From Dryocola sp032051265 (lineage in GTDB: Bacteria > Pseudomonadota > Gammaproteobacteria > Enterobacterales > Enterobacteriaceae): 64,000 nt of DNA. Location of the stretch: NCBI GenBank assembly GCA_032051265.1, contig DAMBYU010000011.1, positions 27,166 through 91,165 on the forward strand. The letters are read 5' to 3'. Positions 16,836 through 25,321 of this stretch are shown in pieces. How positions within the stretch are numbered: the stretch's first letter is position 1; the number at the start of each line of letters is the position of its first letter. The notes under the pieces were generated by a model. It did no database searches. It worked only from the letters and a program-made list of their open reading frames with translations, and was not told the DNA's origin. Position numbers and translations under genes: made by a program.

Positions 16836-17660
16836 ATGCAGTTCTCTAAAATGCATGGCCTCGGTAATGACTTTATGGTCGTCGACGCGGTGACACAGAA
16901 TGTTTATTTCTCCCCTGAGCTGATCCGTCGCTTATCGGATCGCCATCTCGGTGTGGGCTTCGATCAGTTGCTGGTGGTTGAGCCGCCCTACGATCCCGAT
17001 CTCGATTTCCATTACCGCATCTTCAATGCAGACGGCAGCGAAGTGTCGCAGTGCGGTAACGGCGCGCGCTGCTTTGCCCGCTTTGTGCGCCTGAAAGGGC
17101 TGACCAACAAACGTGATATTCGCGTGAGCACGGCCAACGGCCGTATGGTATTGAGCGTTACCGATGACGAGCTGGTGCGCGTCAATATGGGCGAGCCAAA
17201 CTTCGAACCCTCGGAAGTGCCGTTCCGCGCGAACAAAGCGGAAAAGACCTATATCATGCGTGCGGCCGAGCAGACGATTATGTGTGGCGTGGTATCCATG
17301 GGAAACCCGCACTGCGTGATTCAGGTGGATGACGTGGCCACCGCCGCAGTTGAAACCCTGGGGCCGGTTATGGAAAGCCATGAGCGCTTCCCGGAGCGGG
17401 CGAATATCGGTTTCATGCAGGTCGTTACCCGCGAACACATCCGCCTGCGCGTATTTGAGCGTGGCGCGGGCGAAACACAAGCTTGTGGCAGCGGCGCCTG
17501 TGGCGCCGTAGCCGTGGGCATTCAGCAAGGTTTACTGGCGGAGCAGGTACGTGTAGAGCTGCCCGGTGGCCGCCTTGATATCGCCTGGAAAGGGCCGGGA
17601 AGTCCGCTGTTTATGACAGGCCCGGCGGCCCATGTTTATGATGGATTCATACATCTATGA
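16836..17660 (+). CDS. dapF: Diaminopimelate epimerase
   Basis: DapF interconverts LL- and meso-diaminopimelate without a cofactor, feeding lysine and peptidoglycan synthesis. I placed the start at 16836 (MQFSKMHGLGNDF), with GGAG six bases upstream, giving the usual 274 residues; an ATG four codons earlier is less likely. The catalytic cysteines are Cys73 in QCGNGARC and the one in QACGSGACG near 217. Its end overlaps yigA by ATGA, starting a dapF-yigA-xerC-yigB operon. Confidence 0.97.
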   Translation: MQFSKMHGLGNDFMVVDAVTQNVYFSPELIRRLSDRHLGVGFDQLLVVEPPYDPDLDFHYRIFNADGSEVSQCGNGARCFARFVRLKGLTNKRDIRVSTANGRMVLSVTDDELVRVNMGEPNFEPSEVPFRANKAEKTYIMRAAEQTIMCGVVSMGNPHCVIQVDDVATAAVETLGPVMESHERFPERANIGFMQVVTREHIRLRVFERGAGETQACGSGACGAVAVGIQQGLLAEQVRVELPGGRLDIAWKGPGSPLFMTGPAAHVYDGFIHL

Positions 17661-18361
17661 AGAACGCCGAGGAACAGCAAGAAGCCGTACTGGAGCTCGA
17701 TGATAACGCCGTAGCGGAGTATCTGCAGCGCCATCCCGACTTCTTTATTCGTAACGCCCGACACGTCGAACAGATGCAGGTGCCGCACCCGATACGCGGC
17801 ACGGTATCGCTGGTGGAGTGGCACATGGCCCGCAGTCGCAACCACATTCATCGCCTTGAGGAAAACATGACCCTGCTGATGGAGCAGGCGAGCGCCAACG
17901 AAGGGCTATTCTACCGGCTGCTGAAATTGCAGGGCCGCCTCGCTTCCGCCACCAGTTTGCAGGAGATGCTTAATCGCCTGCATCGCTGGGCGCGTGAAAT
18001 GGGGCTGGCGGGTGCGAACGTGCGTCTTTTTGCCGATCGCTGGCGTATTGGTGCCCCTTCTGACTTTACCCACCTGGGGCTTAACCGCAAGGCGTTCGAG
18101 CCGCTGCGCATTCAGCGTCTGGGCGATAATCAGCATTATCTGGGGCCGCTTAACGGGCCTGAACTGCTGGTGGTGCTGCCGCAGGCAAAAGCGATTGGTT
18201 CGGTTGCGATGTCGCTGATGGGCAACGATGCCGATCTCGGCGTGCTGCTCTTTAGCAGCCGTGACGCACAGCATTATCACGAAGGGCAGGGAACCCAGCT
18301 GCTGCACGAGCTGGCGCTGATGCTGCCTGATTTGCTGGAGCGCTGGATTGAGCGTGTATGA
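17657..18361 (+). CDS. yigA: DUF484 family protein YigA
   Basis: The 234-residue cytoplasmic protein belongs to the DUF484 family, which has a GAF-like fold. Its function is not known. The N-terminal EYLQRHPDFFIRNARHVEQMQVPHP block is typical, followed by a short coiled segment and a GAF-like half ending in LLHELALMLPDLLERW. It overlaps dapF and xerC by four bases each, so it is co-expressed with a recombinase and a cell-wall enzyme, but nothing in the sequence defines its role. Confidence 0.9.
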   Translation: MKNAEEQQEAVLELDDNAVAEYLQRHPDFFIRNARHVEQMQVPHPIRGTVSLVEWHMARSRNHIHRLEENMTLLMEQASANEGLFYRLLKLQGRLASATSLQEMLNRLHRWAREMGLAGANVRLFADRWRIGAPSDFTHLGLNRKAFEPLRIQRLGDNQHYLGPLNGPELLVVLPQAKAIGSVAMSLMGNDADLGVLLFSSRDAQHYHEGQGTQLLHELALMLPDLLERWIERV

Positions 18362-19263
18362 CCGCCTCGCCTCTGCAATCCTCCGTTGAGGGTTTCCTGC
18401 GATACCTGAAGGTTGAGCGCCAGCTCAGCCCGTTAACCCTGCTCAACTATGGCCGCCAGCTTGAAACCATTATTCATCTGCTTGATGAGATGGGCCTGCA
18501 AGCCTGGCAACAGTGCGATGCGGCAGCCGTGCGTTCTCTGGCGGTGCGTAGCCGCAAAGCAGGCCTTGGGCCATCAAGTCTTGCGCTGCGTCTTTCCGCG
18601 TTACGTAGCTTCTTTGACTGGCAGGTTAGCCAGGGCGAGCTGAAAGCCAATCCCGCAAAAGGGATCTCTGCTCCGAAAGCTGGCCGCCATCTGCCAAAAA
18701 ATATTGATGTCGATGATGTTAACCGCCTGCTGGATCTCGATCTTAACGATCCGCTCGCCGTGCGCGATCGCGCCATGCTTGAAGTGATGTACGGCGCAGG
18801 TCTGCGTCTTTCGGAACTGGTGAATATGGATTGCGGGCATATCGATCTCTCCACCGGTGAAGTATGGGTGATGGGCAAAGGCAGCAAAGAACGCCGCGTG
18901 CCGGTGGGGAAATCTGCCGTAGTCTGGGTTGAGCACTGGCTCGATCTGCGTGAGCTTTTTGGGCCGGACGACGACGCGCTGTTTCTCTCGAAGCAGGGTA
19001 AACGCATCTCTGCCCGCAATGTACAAAAACGCTTTAGCGAGTGGGGAATCAAACAGGGGCTGAACAGCCACGTTCATCCACATAAACTCCGCCACTCTTT
19101 TGCCACGCATATGCTGGAATCGAGCGGCGATTTGCGAGGAGTGCAGGAGCTACTCGGCCATGCGAACCTGTCCACAACGCAAATCTATACCCACTTAGAC
19201 TTTCAACATTTAGCCTCGGTGTATGATGCCGCGCATCCACGCGCCAAACGGGGGAAATCGTAA
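18358..19263 (+). CDS. xerC: Site-specific tyrosine recombinase XerC
   Basis: XerC acts with XerD at dif to resolve chromosome dimers at division, with FtsK. The 301-residue protein has an N-terminal SAM-like core-binding domain (1-100) and a catalytic domain with all expected residues: Arg150 (GAGLRLSEL), Lys174 (GKGSKERR), His242 and Arg245 (HPHKLRHSFATH), His268 (LLGHANL) and nucleophile Tyr277 (IYTHLD). It is a housekeeping recombinase; no attachment site or phage gene is nearby. Confidence 0.97.
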   Translation: MTASPLQSSVEGFLRYLKVERQLSPLTLLNYGRQLETIIHLLDEMGLQAWQQCDAAAVRSLAVRSRKAGLGPSSLALRLSALRSFFDWQVSQGELKANPAKGISAPKAGRHLPKNIDVDDVNRLLDLDLNDPLAVRDRAMLEVMYGAGLRLSELVNMDCGHIDLSTGEVWVMGKGSKERRVPVGKSAVVWVEHWLDLRELFGPDDDALFLSKQGKRISARNVQKRFSEWGIKQGLNSHVHPHKLRHSFATHMLESSGDLRGVQELLGHANLSTTQIYTHLDFQHLASVYDAAHPRAKRGKS

Positions 19264-19979
19264 TGCATTTTTACCGCCCACTTGGGCCAATTGCCGCGCT
19301 CACTTTCGATCTTGACGACACGCTGTATGACAATCGTCCGGTGATCGAACGCACCGAGCTGGAGTCGCTGAGCTTTGTGCAAAATTATCATCCGAGCCTC
19401 AGCGCCTTAACAAAGCCAGACTTTATGCGCCTGCGTCAGGCTATCCGCCTGGCAGAGCCGGACATTTACCACGACGTGACGGAATGGCGCCGTCGTGCCG
19501 TTGAGCAGGCCATGTTAGAGGCAGGCTTAACCGCGGAAGAAGCCACTACGGGCGCCACTGCGTCTATGGCGAATTTTGCCCAGTGGCGCAGCCGCATCGA
19601 CGTGCCGCAAGAAACCCATGACACGCTGGCGATGCTCGCACAAAAATGGCCGCTGGTGGCTATCACCAACGGTAATGCCGAACCGCATCTGTTTGGCCTG
19701 GACAAATATTTTAAATTTATACTGCGGGCCGGCCCGCACGGGCGTTCCAAGCCGTTTTACGATATGTATCATCTGGCGGCGGAAAAGCTGAATGTCCCGC
19801 CGGAACAGATCCTTCACGTGGGCGACGATCTCACGACCGACGTCGCGGGGGCGGTGCGCTGTGGAATGCAGGCCTGCTGGATTAACCTGCGCGATGGCGA
19901 CCTGATGCAGATAAATGACAGCCGCTTATTGCCACATCTGGAAATTTCGCGGTTGGCATCCCTCACCGCGCTGATATAA
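19263..19979 (+). CDS. yigB: HAD-family phosphatase YigB (riboflavin pathway)
   Basis: YigB is a HAD-superfamily phosphatase known in E. coli to remove the phosphate from a riboflavin pathway intermediate and from FMN. The 238 residues show motif I TFDLDDTLYDN (near residues 14-24), motif II VAITNGN and motif IV VGDDLTTDVAGA. It starts on the last base of the xerC stop (TAATG), so translation is coupled. Confidence 0.93.
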   Translation: MHFYRPLGPIAALTFDLDDTLYDNRPVIERTELESLSFVQNYHPSLSALTKPDFMRLRQAIRLAEPDIYHDVTEWRRRAVEQAMLEAGLTAEEATTGATASMANFAQWRSRIDVPQETHDTLAMLAQKWPLVAITNGNAEPHLFGLDKYFKFILRAGPHGRSKPFYDMYHLAAEKLNVPPEQILHVGDDLTTDVAGAVRCGMQACWINLRDGDLMQINDSRLLPHLEISRLASLTALI

Positions 19980-19991
19980 TCGCCAGCAACT

Positions 19992-20007
19992 CTGTATAAA
20001 ATTCCAG
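19992..20007 (+). promoter_or_regulatory. LexA (SOS) box of uvrD
   Basis: CTGT-ATAAAATT-CCAG follows the CTGT-N8-ACAG LexA pattern with the same CCAG variation as the E. coli uvrD box. It lies 30 bp before the uvrD start. Confidence 0.8.
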
Positions 20008-20036
20008 TATATTTATCTCCTCAGACGGCGGTGCCA

Positions 20037-22199
20037 ATGGACGTTTCTTACCTGCTCGATAGCCTCAACGATAAACAGCGCGAAGCCGTCGCGGCCCCGC
20101 GCAGCAACATGCTGGTGCTGGCCGGAGCGGGTAGTGGTAAGACGCGTGTGCTGGTGCACCGCATCGCGTGGCTGATGACCGTTGAAAACTGCTCCCCCTA
20201 CTCCATCATGGCGGTGACGTTCACTAACAAGGCGGCGGCGGAAATGCGCCACCGTATTGGCCAGTTGATGGGCACCAGCCAGGGCGGCATGTGGGTCGGC
20301 ACCTTCCACGGCCTGGCGCACCGCCTGCTGCGTGCGCACCACCTGGATGCCAGACTGCCGCAGGACTTTCAGATCCTCGACAGCGAAGATCAGCTACGTC
20401 TGTTAAAGCGTCTGATTAAGGCGCTGAACCTTGATGAGAAGCAGTGGCCGCCGCGTCAGGCGATGTGGTACATCAACGGCAAAAAAGATGAGGGTTTACG
20501 TCCGCACCACATTGAAAGTTATGGCAATCCGGTAGAGCAAACCTGGCAGAAAGTCTATCAGGCCTATCAGGAAGCCTGCGACCGAGCGGGGCTGGTGGAT
20601 TTCGCCGAGCTGCTGCTGCGTGCCCACGAACTCTGGCTTACTAAGCCGCATATCCTCAATCATTACCGGGAACGTTTCACCAATATCCTGGTGGATGAAT
20701 TCCAGGATACCAACAGCATTCAGTATGCGTGGATACGCATGCTGGCGGGCGATACCGGCAAGGTAATGATCGTAGGCGATGACGACCAGTCCATCTACGG
20801 CTGGCGCGGTGCTCAGGTGGAAAACATCCAGCGCTTCCTCAGCGACTTCTCCGGCGCGCAAACCATTCGTCTGGAGCAGAACTACCGTTCAACAAACAAC
20901 ATCCTCAATGCTGCCAACGCCCTGATCGCGAATAACGCGGGTCGGCTGGGTAAAGAGCTGTGGACCGACGGCAGCGATGGCGAACCTATTTCCCTCTACT
21001 GCGCGTTCAACGAACTGGATGAAGCGCGGTTTGTCGTCAACCGCATTAAAACCTGGCAGGAGAACGGCGGGGCGCTGGAACAGTGCGCCATTCTCTACCG
21101 CAGCAACGCCCAGTCGCGCGTGCTGGAGGAGGCGCTGCTGCAGGTCGGCATGCCGTACCGTATTTATGGCGGCATGCGCTTCTTTGAACGCCAGGAAATC
21201 AAAGACGCGCTCTCCTATTTGCGCCTGATTGCCAACCGGAACGATGATGCGGCTTTCGAACGAGTAGTGAATACGCCGACGCGCGGCATTGGCGATCGCA
21301 CGCTCGACGTGGTGCGCCAGACTTCGCGTGACAAACAGTTAACGCTCTGGCAGTCCTGCCGCTTCCTGCTGCAGGAGAAAGCGCTCGCCGGGCGGGCCGC
21401 TTCCGCGCTGCAACGCTTTATGGAGCTTGTCGACGCGCTGGCACACGAAACCATCGATATGCCGCTGCACGTGCAGACCGACCGGGTTATTAAAGATTCC
21501 GGCCTGATGATGATGTACGAGCAGGAGAAAGGCGAGAAAGGCCAGACGCGTATTGAAAACTTAGAGGAGCTGGTGACGGCAACGCGCCAGTTCAGCTACC
21601 AGGACGAAGATGAAGATTTGATGCCGCTGCAGGCCTTCTTGTCCCATGCCGCGCTGGAAGCGGGTGAAGGGCAGGCGGATAGCTGGCAGGATGCGGTTCA
21701 GTTAATGACGCTGCACTCCGCGAAAGGGCTGGAGTTCCCGCAGGTCTTTATCGTCGGCATGGAAGAGGGCATGTTCCCAAGCCAGATGTCGCTGGAAGAG
21801 GGCGGCCGTCTGGAAGAAGAGCGCCGCCTGGCTTACGTTGGCGTCACGCGTGCGATGCAAAAGCTCACGCTGACCTACGCAGAAACCCGTCGCCTGTACG
21901 GCAAAGAGGTTTATCACCGCCCATCGCGCTTCGTTGGCGAGCTGCCGGAAAACTGCGTGGAAGAGGTGCGTTTACGCGCCAGTATCAGCCGCCCGGTCAG
22001 CCATCAGCGCATGGGAACGCCGATCTCTGAGAATGATTCAGGCTTCAGCCTCGGGCAGCGCGTCCGCCATGCAAAATTTGGTGAAGGCACCGTCGTCAAC
22101 CTGGAAGGCAGCGGTGAGCATAGCCGCGTACAGGTGGCTTTCCCGGGACAGGGAATTAAGTGGCTGGTGGCCGCTTATGCACGCCTGGAAACGGTGTAA
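20037..22199 (+). CDS. uvrD: DNA helicase II
   Basis: UvrD is a superfamily 1A 3'-5' helicase used in nucleotide excision repair, mismatch repair and removal of RecA filaments. The ATG at 20037 gives MDVSYLLDSLNDKQREAVAAP and 720 residues, as in E. coli. Walker A AGAGSGKTRVL (near 30), motif II DEFQDTNSIQ, motif III DDDQSIYGWRGA and motif VI VGVTRAMQ are visible. The C-terminus carries the Tudor-like fold that contacts RNA polymerase. An upstream LexA box suggests SOS induction. Confidence 0.97.
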   Translation: MDVSYLLDSLNDKQREAVAAPRSNMLVLAGAGSGKTRVLVHRIAWLMTVENCSPYSIMAVTFTNKAAAEMRHRIGQLMGTSQGGMWVGTFHGLAHRLLRAHHLDARLPQDFQILDSEDQLRLLKRLIKALNLDEKQWPPRQAMWYINGKKDEGLRPHHIESYGNPVEQTWQKVYQAYQEACDRAGLVDFAELLLRAHELWLTKPHILNHYRERFTNILVDEFQDTNSIQYAWIRMLAGDTGKVMIVGDDDQSIYGWRGAQVENIQRFLSDFSGAQTIRLEQNYRSTNNILNAANALIANNAGRLGKELWTDGSDGEPISLYCAFNELDEARFVVNRIKTWQENGGALEQCAILYRSNAQSRVLEEALLQVGMPYRIYGGMRFFERQEIKDALSYLRLIANRNDDAAFERVVNTPTRGIGDRTLDVVRQTSRDKQLTLWQSCRFLLQEKALAGRAASALQRFMELVDALAHETIDMPLHVQTDRVIKDSGLMMMYEQEKGEKGQTRIENLEELVTATRQFSYQDEDEDLMPLQAFLSHAALEAGEGQADSWQDAVQLMTLHSAKGLEFPQVFIVGMEEGMFPSQMSLEEGGRLEEERRLAYVGVTRAMQKLTLTYAETRRLYGKEVYHRPSRFVGELPENCVEEVRLRASISRPVSHQRMGTPISENDSGFSLGQRVRHAKFGEGTVVNLEGSGEHSRVQVAFPGQGIKWLVAAYARLETV

Positions 22200-22227
22200 C
22201 TCACAGAAATATATGGCAATTATCCAG

Positions 22228-22263
22228 GCAGGTGCTACGCTTAAAACGTCACCTGCATTTATT
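22228..22263 (+). terminator. Probable uvrD terminator
   Basis: A 7-bp stem GCAGGTG / CACCTGC with a 15-base loop is followed by a T-rich stretch (ATTTATT) 29 bp after the uvrD stop. Confidence 0.6.
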
Positions 22264-22568
22264 AGGCTGCGGTGTCCCGTTGCGTGTTGACGCCATATTT
22301 TTGCTGGCGTAACATGCGCGCACGATAACGACTTAAGAGGACACTCGCCTTGGACACACCCAGTAGATACTGGCTCAATTACCTGTTATCCAGGTACAAC
22401 TTCTAAGGCTATCCTCTTATGCTGATGGCCTTAGTGGTTGTCGGCGACCCCATATCCCCGTATTCCGTCGCAATGAGTCAGGCTGTTTAATGGTCTGAAA
22501 CCTGTAATGTTTCTGTCTGTGTGCCAACCGAGCTGTCCCTGATATTTTTTGCATTGGGAGTCCCGGTC
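22264..22568 (+). promoter_or_regulatory. Long corA leader region
   Basis: About 300 bp separate the uvrD terminator from corA. The stretch holds short inverted repeats and the small open frame listed separately. In Salmonella the corA leader is known to control transcription by Rho-dependent termination and a short peptide, and the length here is compatible. I cannot place the start of transcription with confidence. Confidence 0.5.
22419..22490 (+). CDS. Possible corA leader peptide (CorL-like)
   Basis: A 23-codon frame, MLMALVVVGDPISPYSVAMS and three more residues, starts with ATG at 22419 and has AAGG about ten bases upstream. It lies 78 bp before corA. A short leader peptide, corL, is known to influence corA expression in Salmonella; whether this is the same peptide cannot be told without an alignment. 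It contains two prolines (IS-P and DP), which could slow ribosomes. Confidence 0.45.
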   Translation: MLMALVVVGDPISPYSVAMSQAV

Positions 22569-23519
22569 ATGCTGAGCGCATTTCAACTGGAAAACAATCG
22601 ACTGTCCCGTCTCGAACTGGATGAGACCGACAACCTGACCAATTCTGTCTGGGTTGATTTGGTCGAGCCCGAAGAGACTGAACGACAGCTTGTGCAAACG
22701 GAACTTGGTCAGAGCCTGGCAACCCGGCCAGAGCTGGAAGACATCGAAGCATCCGCGCGTTTTTTTGAAGACGAAGACGGCCTGCACATTCACTCTTTTT
22801 TCTTTTTTGAAGATGCGGACGATCACGCCGGCAACAGCACCGTCGCGTTTACCATCCGCGAAGGCCGCCTCTACACGCTGCGTGAACGCGAACTGCCTGC
22901 GTTTCGCCTCTATCGTATGCGCGCCCGCAGCCAGAATATGGTGGACGGCAACGCCTACGAACTGCTGCTCGATCTGTTTGAAACCAAAATTGAACAGCTG
23001 GCGGATGAAATTGAAAACATCTACAGCGATCTGGAAAAGCTAAGCCGGGTGATCATGGAGGGGCAACAGGGCGATGAGTATGACGCGGCGCTCTCGACGC
23101 TTGCCGAACTGGAAGATATCGGCTGGAAGGTTCGCCTGTGCCTGATGGATACCCAGCGTGCGTTAAACTTCCTGGTGCGTAAAGCGCGCTTGCCGGGCGG
23201 GCAGCTGGAGCAGGCACGCGAGATCCTGCGAGATATCGAATCCCTGCTGCCGCATAACGAATCCCTGTTCCAGAAGGTTAACTTCCTGATGCAGGCGGCG
23301 ATGGGCTTTATCAACATCGAGCAGAACCGCATCATCAAGATCTTCTCGGTGGTATCGGTCGTGTTCCTGCCGCCAACGCTTGTGGCATCAAGTTATGGGA
23401 TGAACTTCGAATTTATGCCCGAACTGAAGCTGAGCTTCGGCTATCCCGCCGCGATTATCGTTATGATCCTCGCAGGCCTTGCGCCATATCTGTACTTCAA
23501 GCGTAAGAACTGGCTGTAA
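22569..23519 (+). CDS. corA: Magnesium/cobalt transport protein CorA
   Basis: CorA is the main constitutive Mg2+ channel of the inner membrane, a homopentamer that also passes Co2+ and Ni2+. The start at 22569 (MLSAFQLENNRLSRLELD) gives 316 residues, the usual length; an upstream in-frame start would add 16 residues without homology. A large acidic cytoplasmic domain is followed by two C-terminal membrane helices, with the signature GMN in ASSYGMNFEFMPE at the end of the first, and the C-terminus YFKRKNWL. Confidence 0.97.
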   Translation: MLSAFQLENNRLSRLELDETDNLTNSVWVDLVEPEETERQLVQTELGQSLATRPELEDIEASARFFEDEDGLHIHSFFFFEDADDHAGNSTVAFTIREGRLYTLRERELPAFRLYRMRARSQNMVDGNAYELLLDLFETKIEQLADEIENIYSDLEKLSRVIMEGQQGDEYDAALSTLAELEDIGWKVRLCLMDTQRALNFLVRKARLPGGQLEQAREILRDIESLLPHNESLFQKVNFLMQAAMGFINIEQNRIIKIFSVVSVVFLPPTLVASSYGMNFEFMPELKLSFGYPAAIIVMILAGLAPYLYFKRKNWL

Positions 23520-23535
23520 TCTTGTCGGCAGTTTT

Positions 23536-23563
23536 GTCGGATGGCGCTAGCGCGCCACCCGAC
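23536..23563. repeat. REP-like palindrome between corA and rarD
   Basis: GTCGGATGGCGC and GCGCCACCCGAC pair around a TAGC loop with one A-C mismatch, which is the size and style of enterobacterial REP elements. It lies between convergent corA and rarD, where yigF and yigG sit in E. coli. Only this copy was noticed in the window. Confidence 0.6.
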
Positions 23564-23579
23564 ATCGTCACATCCACCG

Positions 23580-24476
23580 CTAGCCGATTTTCCGCAATCT
23601 TCTTTGCGTATACACCGCATCCAGAATAAACACCGCAAGCGCCGCCCAGATAAAGCCAAACGTCAGCATTTTATCCTGGCCTACCACTTCGCCATAAAAC
23701 GTCACGGCCAGCAGGAACATCAGCGTTGGGCCAAGGTACTGGAAGAAGCCCAACGTTGAGAGACGCAAACGCGTTGCGGCGGCGGTGAAGCACAGCAGCG
23801 GAATGGTGGTCACAACGCCTGCAGCAATCAGCAGCAGGTTAAGCGGCCACGCGTTGTGCCCCATATGGCTTGTGGCGCTGTCGGCAAATCCAAAAAGGTA
23901 AATTGCCGCAACCGGCAGCAGCCAGAGGGTTTCGACCAGCATGCCGGTTTGCGCATCCACGGCGATTTTCTTGCGCACCAGCCCGTAAAACGCGAAGCTG
24001 AATGCCAGGCCCAGCGCGATTATCGGCAATGAACCGAAGGTCCATAGCTGTACCAGCACGCCACAGGCGGCAAGCGCAACCGCTACCCATTGCATCCGGC
24101 GAAAGCGTTCGCCGAGGAAAATCATGCCTAAAACGACGTTAACCAGCGGATTAATGAAGTAGCCAAGGCTCGCTTCCAGCATATGATTATTGTTCACCGC
24201 CCAGATGAAAAGCAGCCAGTTACCGCCGATAAGCACCGCGGAGAGCGCCATCGCCAGCACCTTTCTGCGGTTCTTACAGGCCTTTTTCACCTGCGGCCAC
24301 TGGCGGCTGAGGCTGATTAACGCCACCATAAAAAAGAACGACCAGATCACGCGATGGGTGAGGATTTCATCCGCCGGGACATAGTGGATCAGCTTGAAAT
24401 AGGCAGGCGCAATGCCCCACATTAAATACGCCGCAAGAGCAAGCAGCACGCCCTGGCGGGTCTGTTTCGCATCCAT
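23580..24476 (-). CDS. rarD: EamA/RarD family transporter
   Basis: RarD is a ten-helix inner-membrane protein of the drug/metabolite transporter superfamily; its substrate is not established. The start at 24476 (MDAKQTRQGVLLALAAYLMWG) gives 298 residues and matches E. coli; the longer frame adds an unrelated N-terminus. Two EamA-type halves are visible, with GNWLLFIWAVNN, LGYFINPLVNVVLG and CFTAAATRLRLSTLGFFQY. yigI is the next gene upstream on the same strand; yigF and yigG are absent downstream. Confidence 0.94.
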   Translation of the reverse strand: MDAKQTRQGVLLALAAYLMWGIAPAYFKLIHYVPADEILTHRVIWSFFFMVALISLSRQWPQVKKACKNRRKVLAMALSAVLIGGNWLLFIWAVNNNHMLEASLGYFINPLVNVVLGMIFLGERFRRMQWVAVALAACGVLVQLWTFGSLPIIALGLAFSFAFYGLVRKKIAVDAQTGMLVETLWLLPVAAIYLFGFADSATSHMGHNAWPLNLLLIAAGVVTTIPLLCFTAAATRLRLSTLGFFQYLGPTLMFLLAVTFYGEVVGQDKMLTFGFIWAALAVFILDAVYTQRRLRKIG

Positions 24477-24616
24477 GAAAAAACTCGTCGAAAGAATAGT
24501 GGGCAAATAGTAACAGCATTTACAGATTGATGACAAAGCAGACAAGATTGAGAGACGAAAAGATTTCACCAAAAAATAATAAGCAAAATCAATTCATTGA
24601 TTTTCGCCACTTAACC

Positions 24617-24652
24617 ACAAAGAAGGAAAAATCACGCTTTTTCCTTCTTTGT
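24617..24652 (-). terminator. Perfect 15-bp hairpin downstream of yigI
   Basis: ACAAAGAAGGAAAAA and its exact complement flank a six-base loop. It lies 24 bp after the yigI stop on the minus strand. The T-rich right arm makes it a likely terminator for yigI, though no separate U-run follows on that strand. Confidence 0.6.
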
Positions 24653-24675
24653 CAGCCGTCTCAGGATTTATCTTT

Positions 24676-25146
24676 TCACCCCACCATATAGGTGGCCGTG
24701 GCGCTGGCGATATGCACCTGCTCTTCGTTATGTAATTCAACCCGCGCCACCGCAACTTTGTTGCCGGCTCGCAGCAGACTGCTGCTTGCGGTAAAACGCT
24801 GGCCTCTGCCCGGGCGCAGATAGTCCACGCGCAGATCGATAGTGCCCATTCTCGACAAACGCTGGCGCAGCTCCTCTTCACTGATGGTGTCATGACGCGT
24901 CAGGGTGCTGCCGACACAAACCAGGCCTGCCGCCACATCAAGCGCGGAGGCGATGACGCCGCCGTGTAGAATGCTCTGCGCCCAGTTGCCAACCATCATA
25001 GGCTGATTGTCAAAGCCAAGCTGCGCGAAGGATTTCTCATAGCGTTCCAGCTCAAGGCCCAGCGCGCGATTAAACGGCATATGATATACAAAAATTTCGC
25101 CAACCAGCTGGAGGGCCGCTTCGGTTGTCAGTATGGTGCCGGACAT
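24676..25146 (-). CDS. yigI: Hotdog-fold thioesterase YigI
   Basis: YigI is a PaaI-like hotdog-fold protein, probably a cytoplasmic acyl-CoA thioesterase; E. coli YigI is described as acting on medium- and long-chain acyl-CoA. The ATG at 25146 gives 156 residues starting MSGTILTTEAALQLVGEIFVYH. The thioesterase block HGGVIASALDVAAGLVCVG and RVDYLRPGRGQRF are present. It is divergent from pldA across 175 bp. Confidence 0.9.
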   Translation of the reverse strand: MSGTILTTEAALQLVGEIFVYHMPFNRALGLELERYEKSFAQLGFDNQPMMVGNWAQSILHGGVIASALDVAAGLVCVGSTLTRHDTISEEELRQRLSRMGTIDLRVDYLRPGRGQRFTASSSLLRAGNKVAVARVELHNEEQVHIASATATYMVG

Positions 25147-25321
25147 GGATCGTTCCTCGATCAAAAAAGTCGGTCTAAGTTAACCAAATGTTTATTTTAT
25201 GCTTCTCATTTGTTGCTTTCCACTTTAAGAAAGGTTGACCGAGCGAGATGCGAAGGAACTATGTAGAATGTCCGGCAGCTAATAATTCGATAACAAATTT
25301 ACGTTCAGGAGAACATTGTCG

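Noticed and set aside
18358..19263. Tyrosine recombinase as sign of a phage or integrative element
   Set aside because: It is the housekeeping XerC in its conserved dapF-yigA-xerC-yigB operon.
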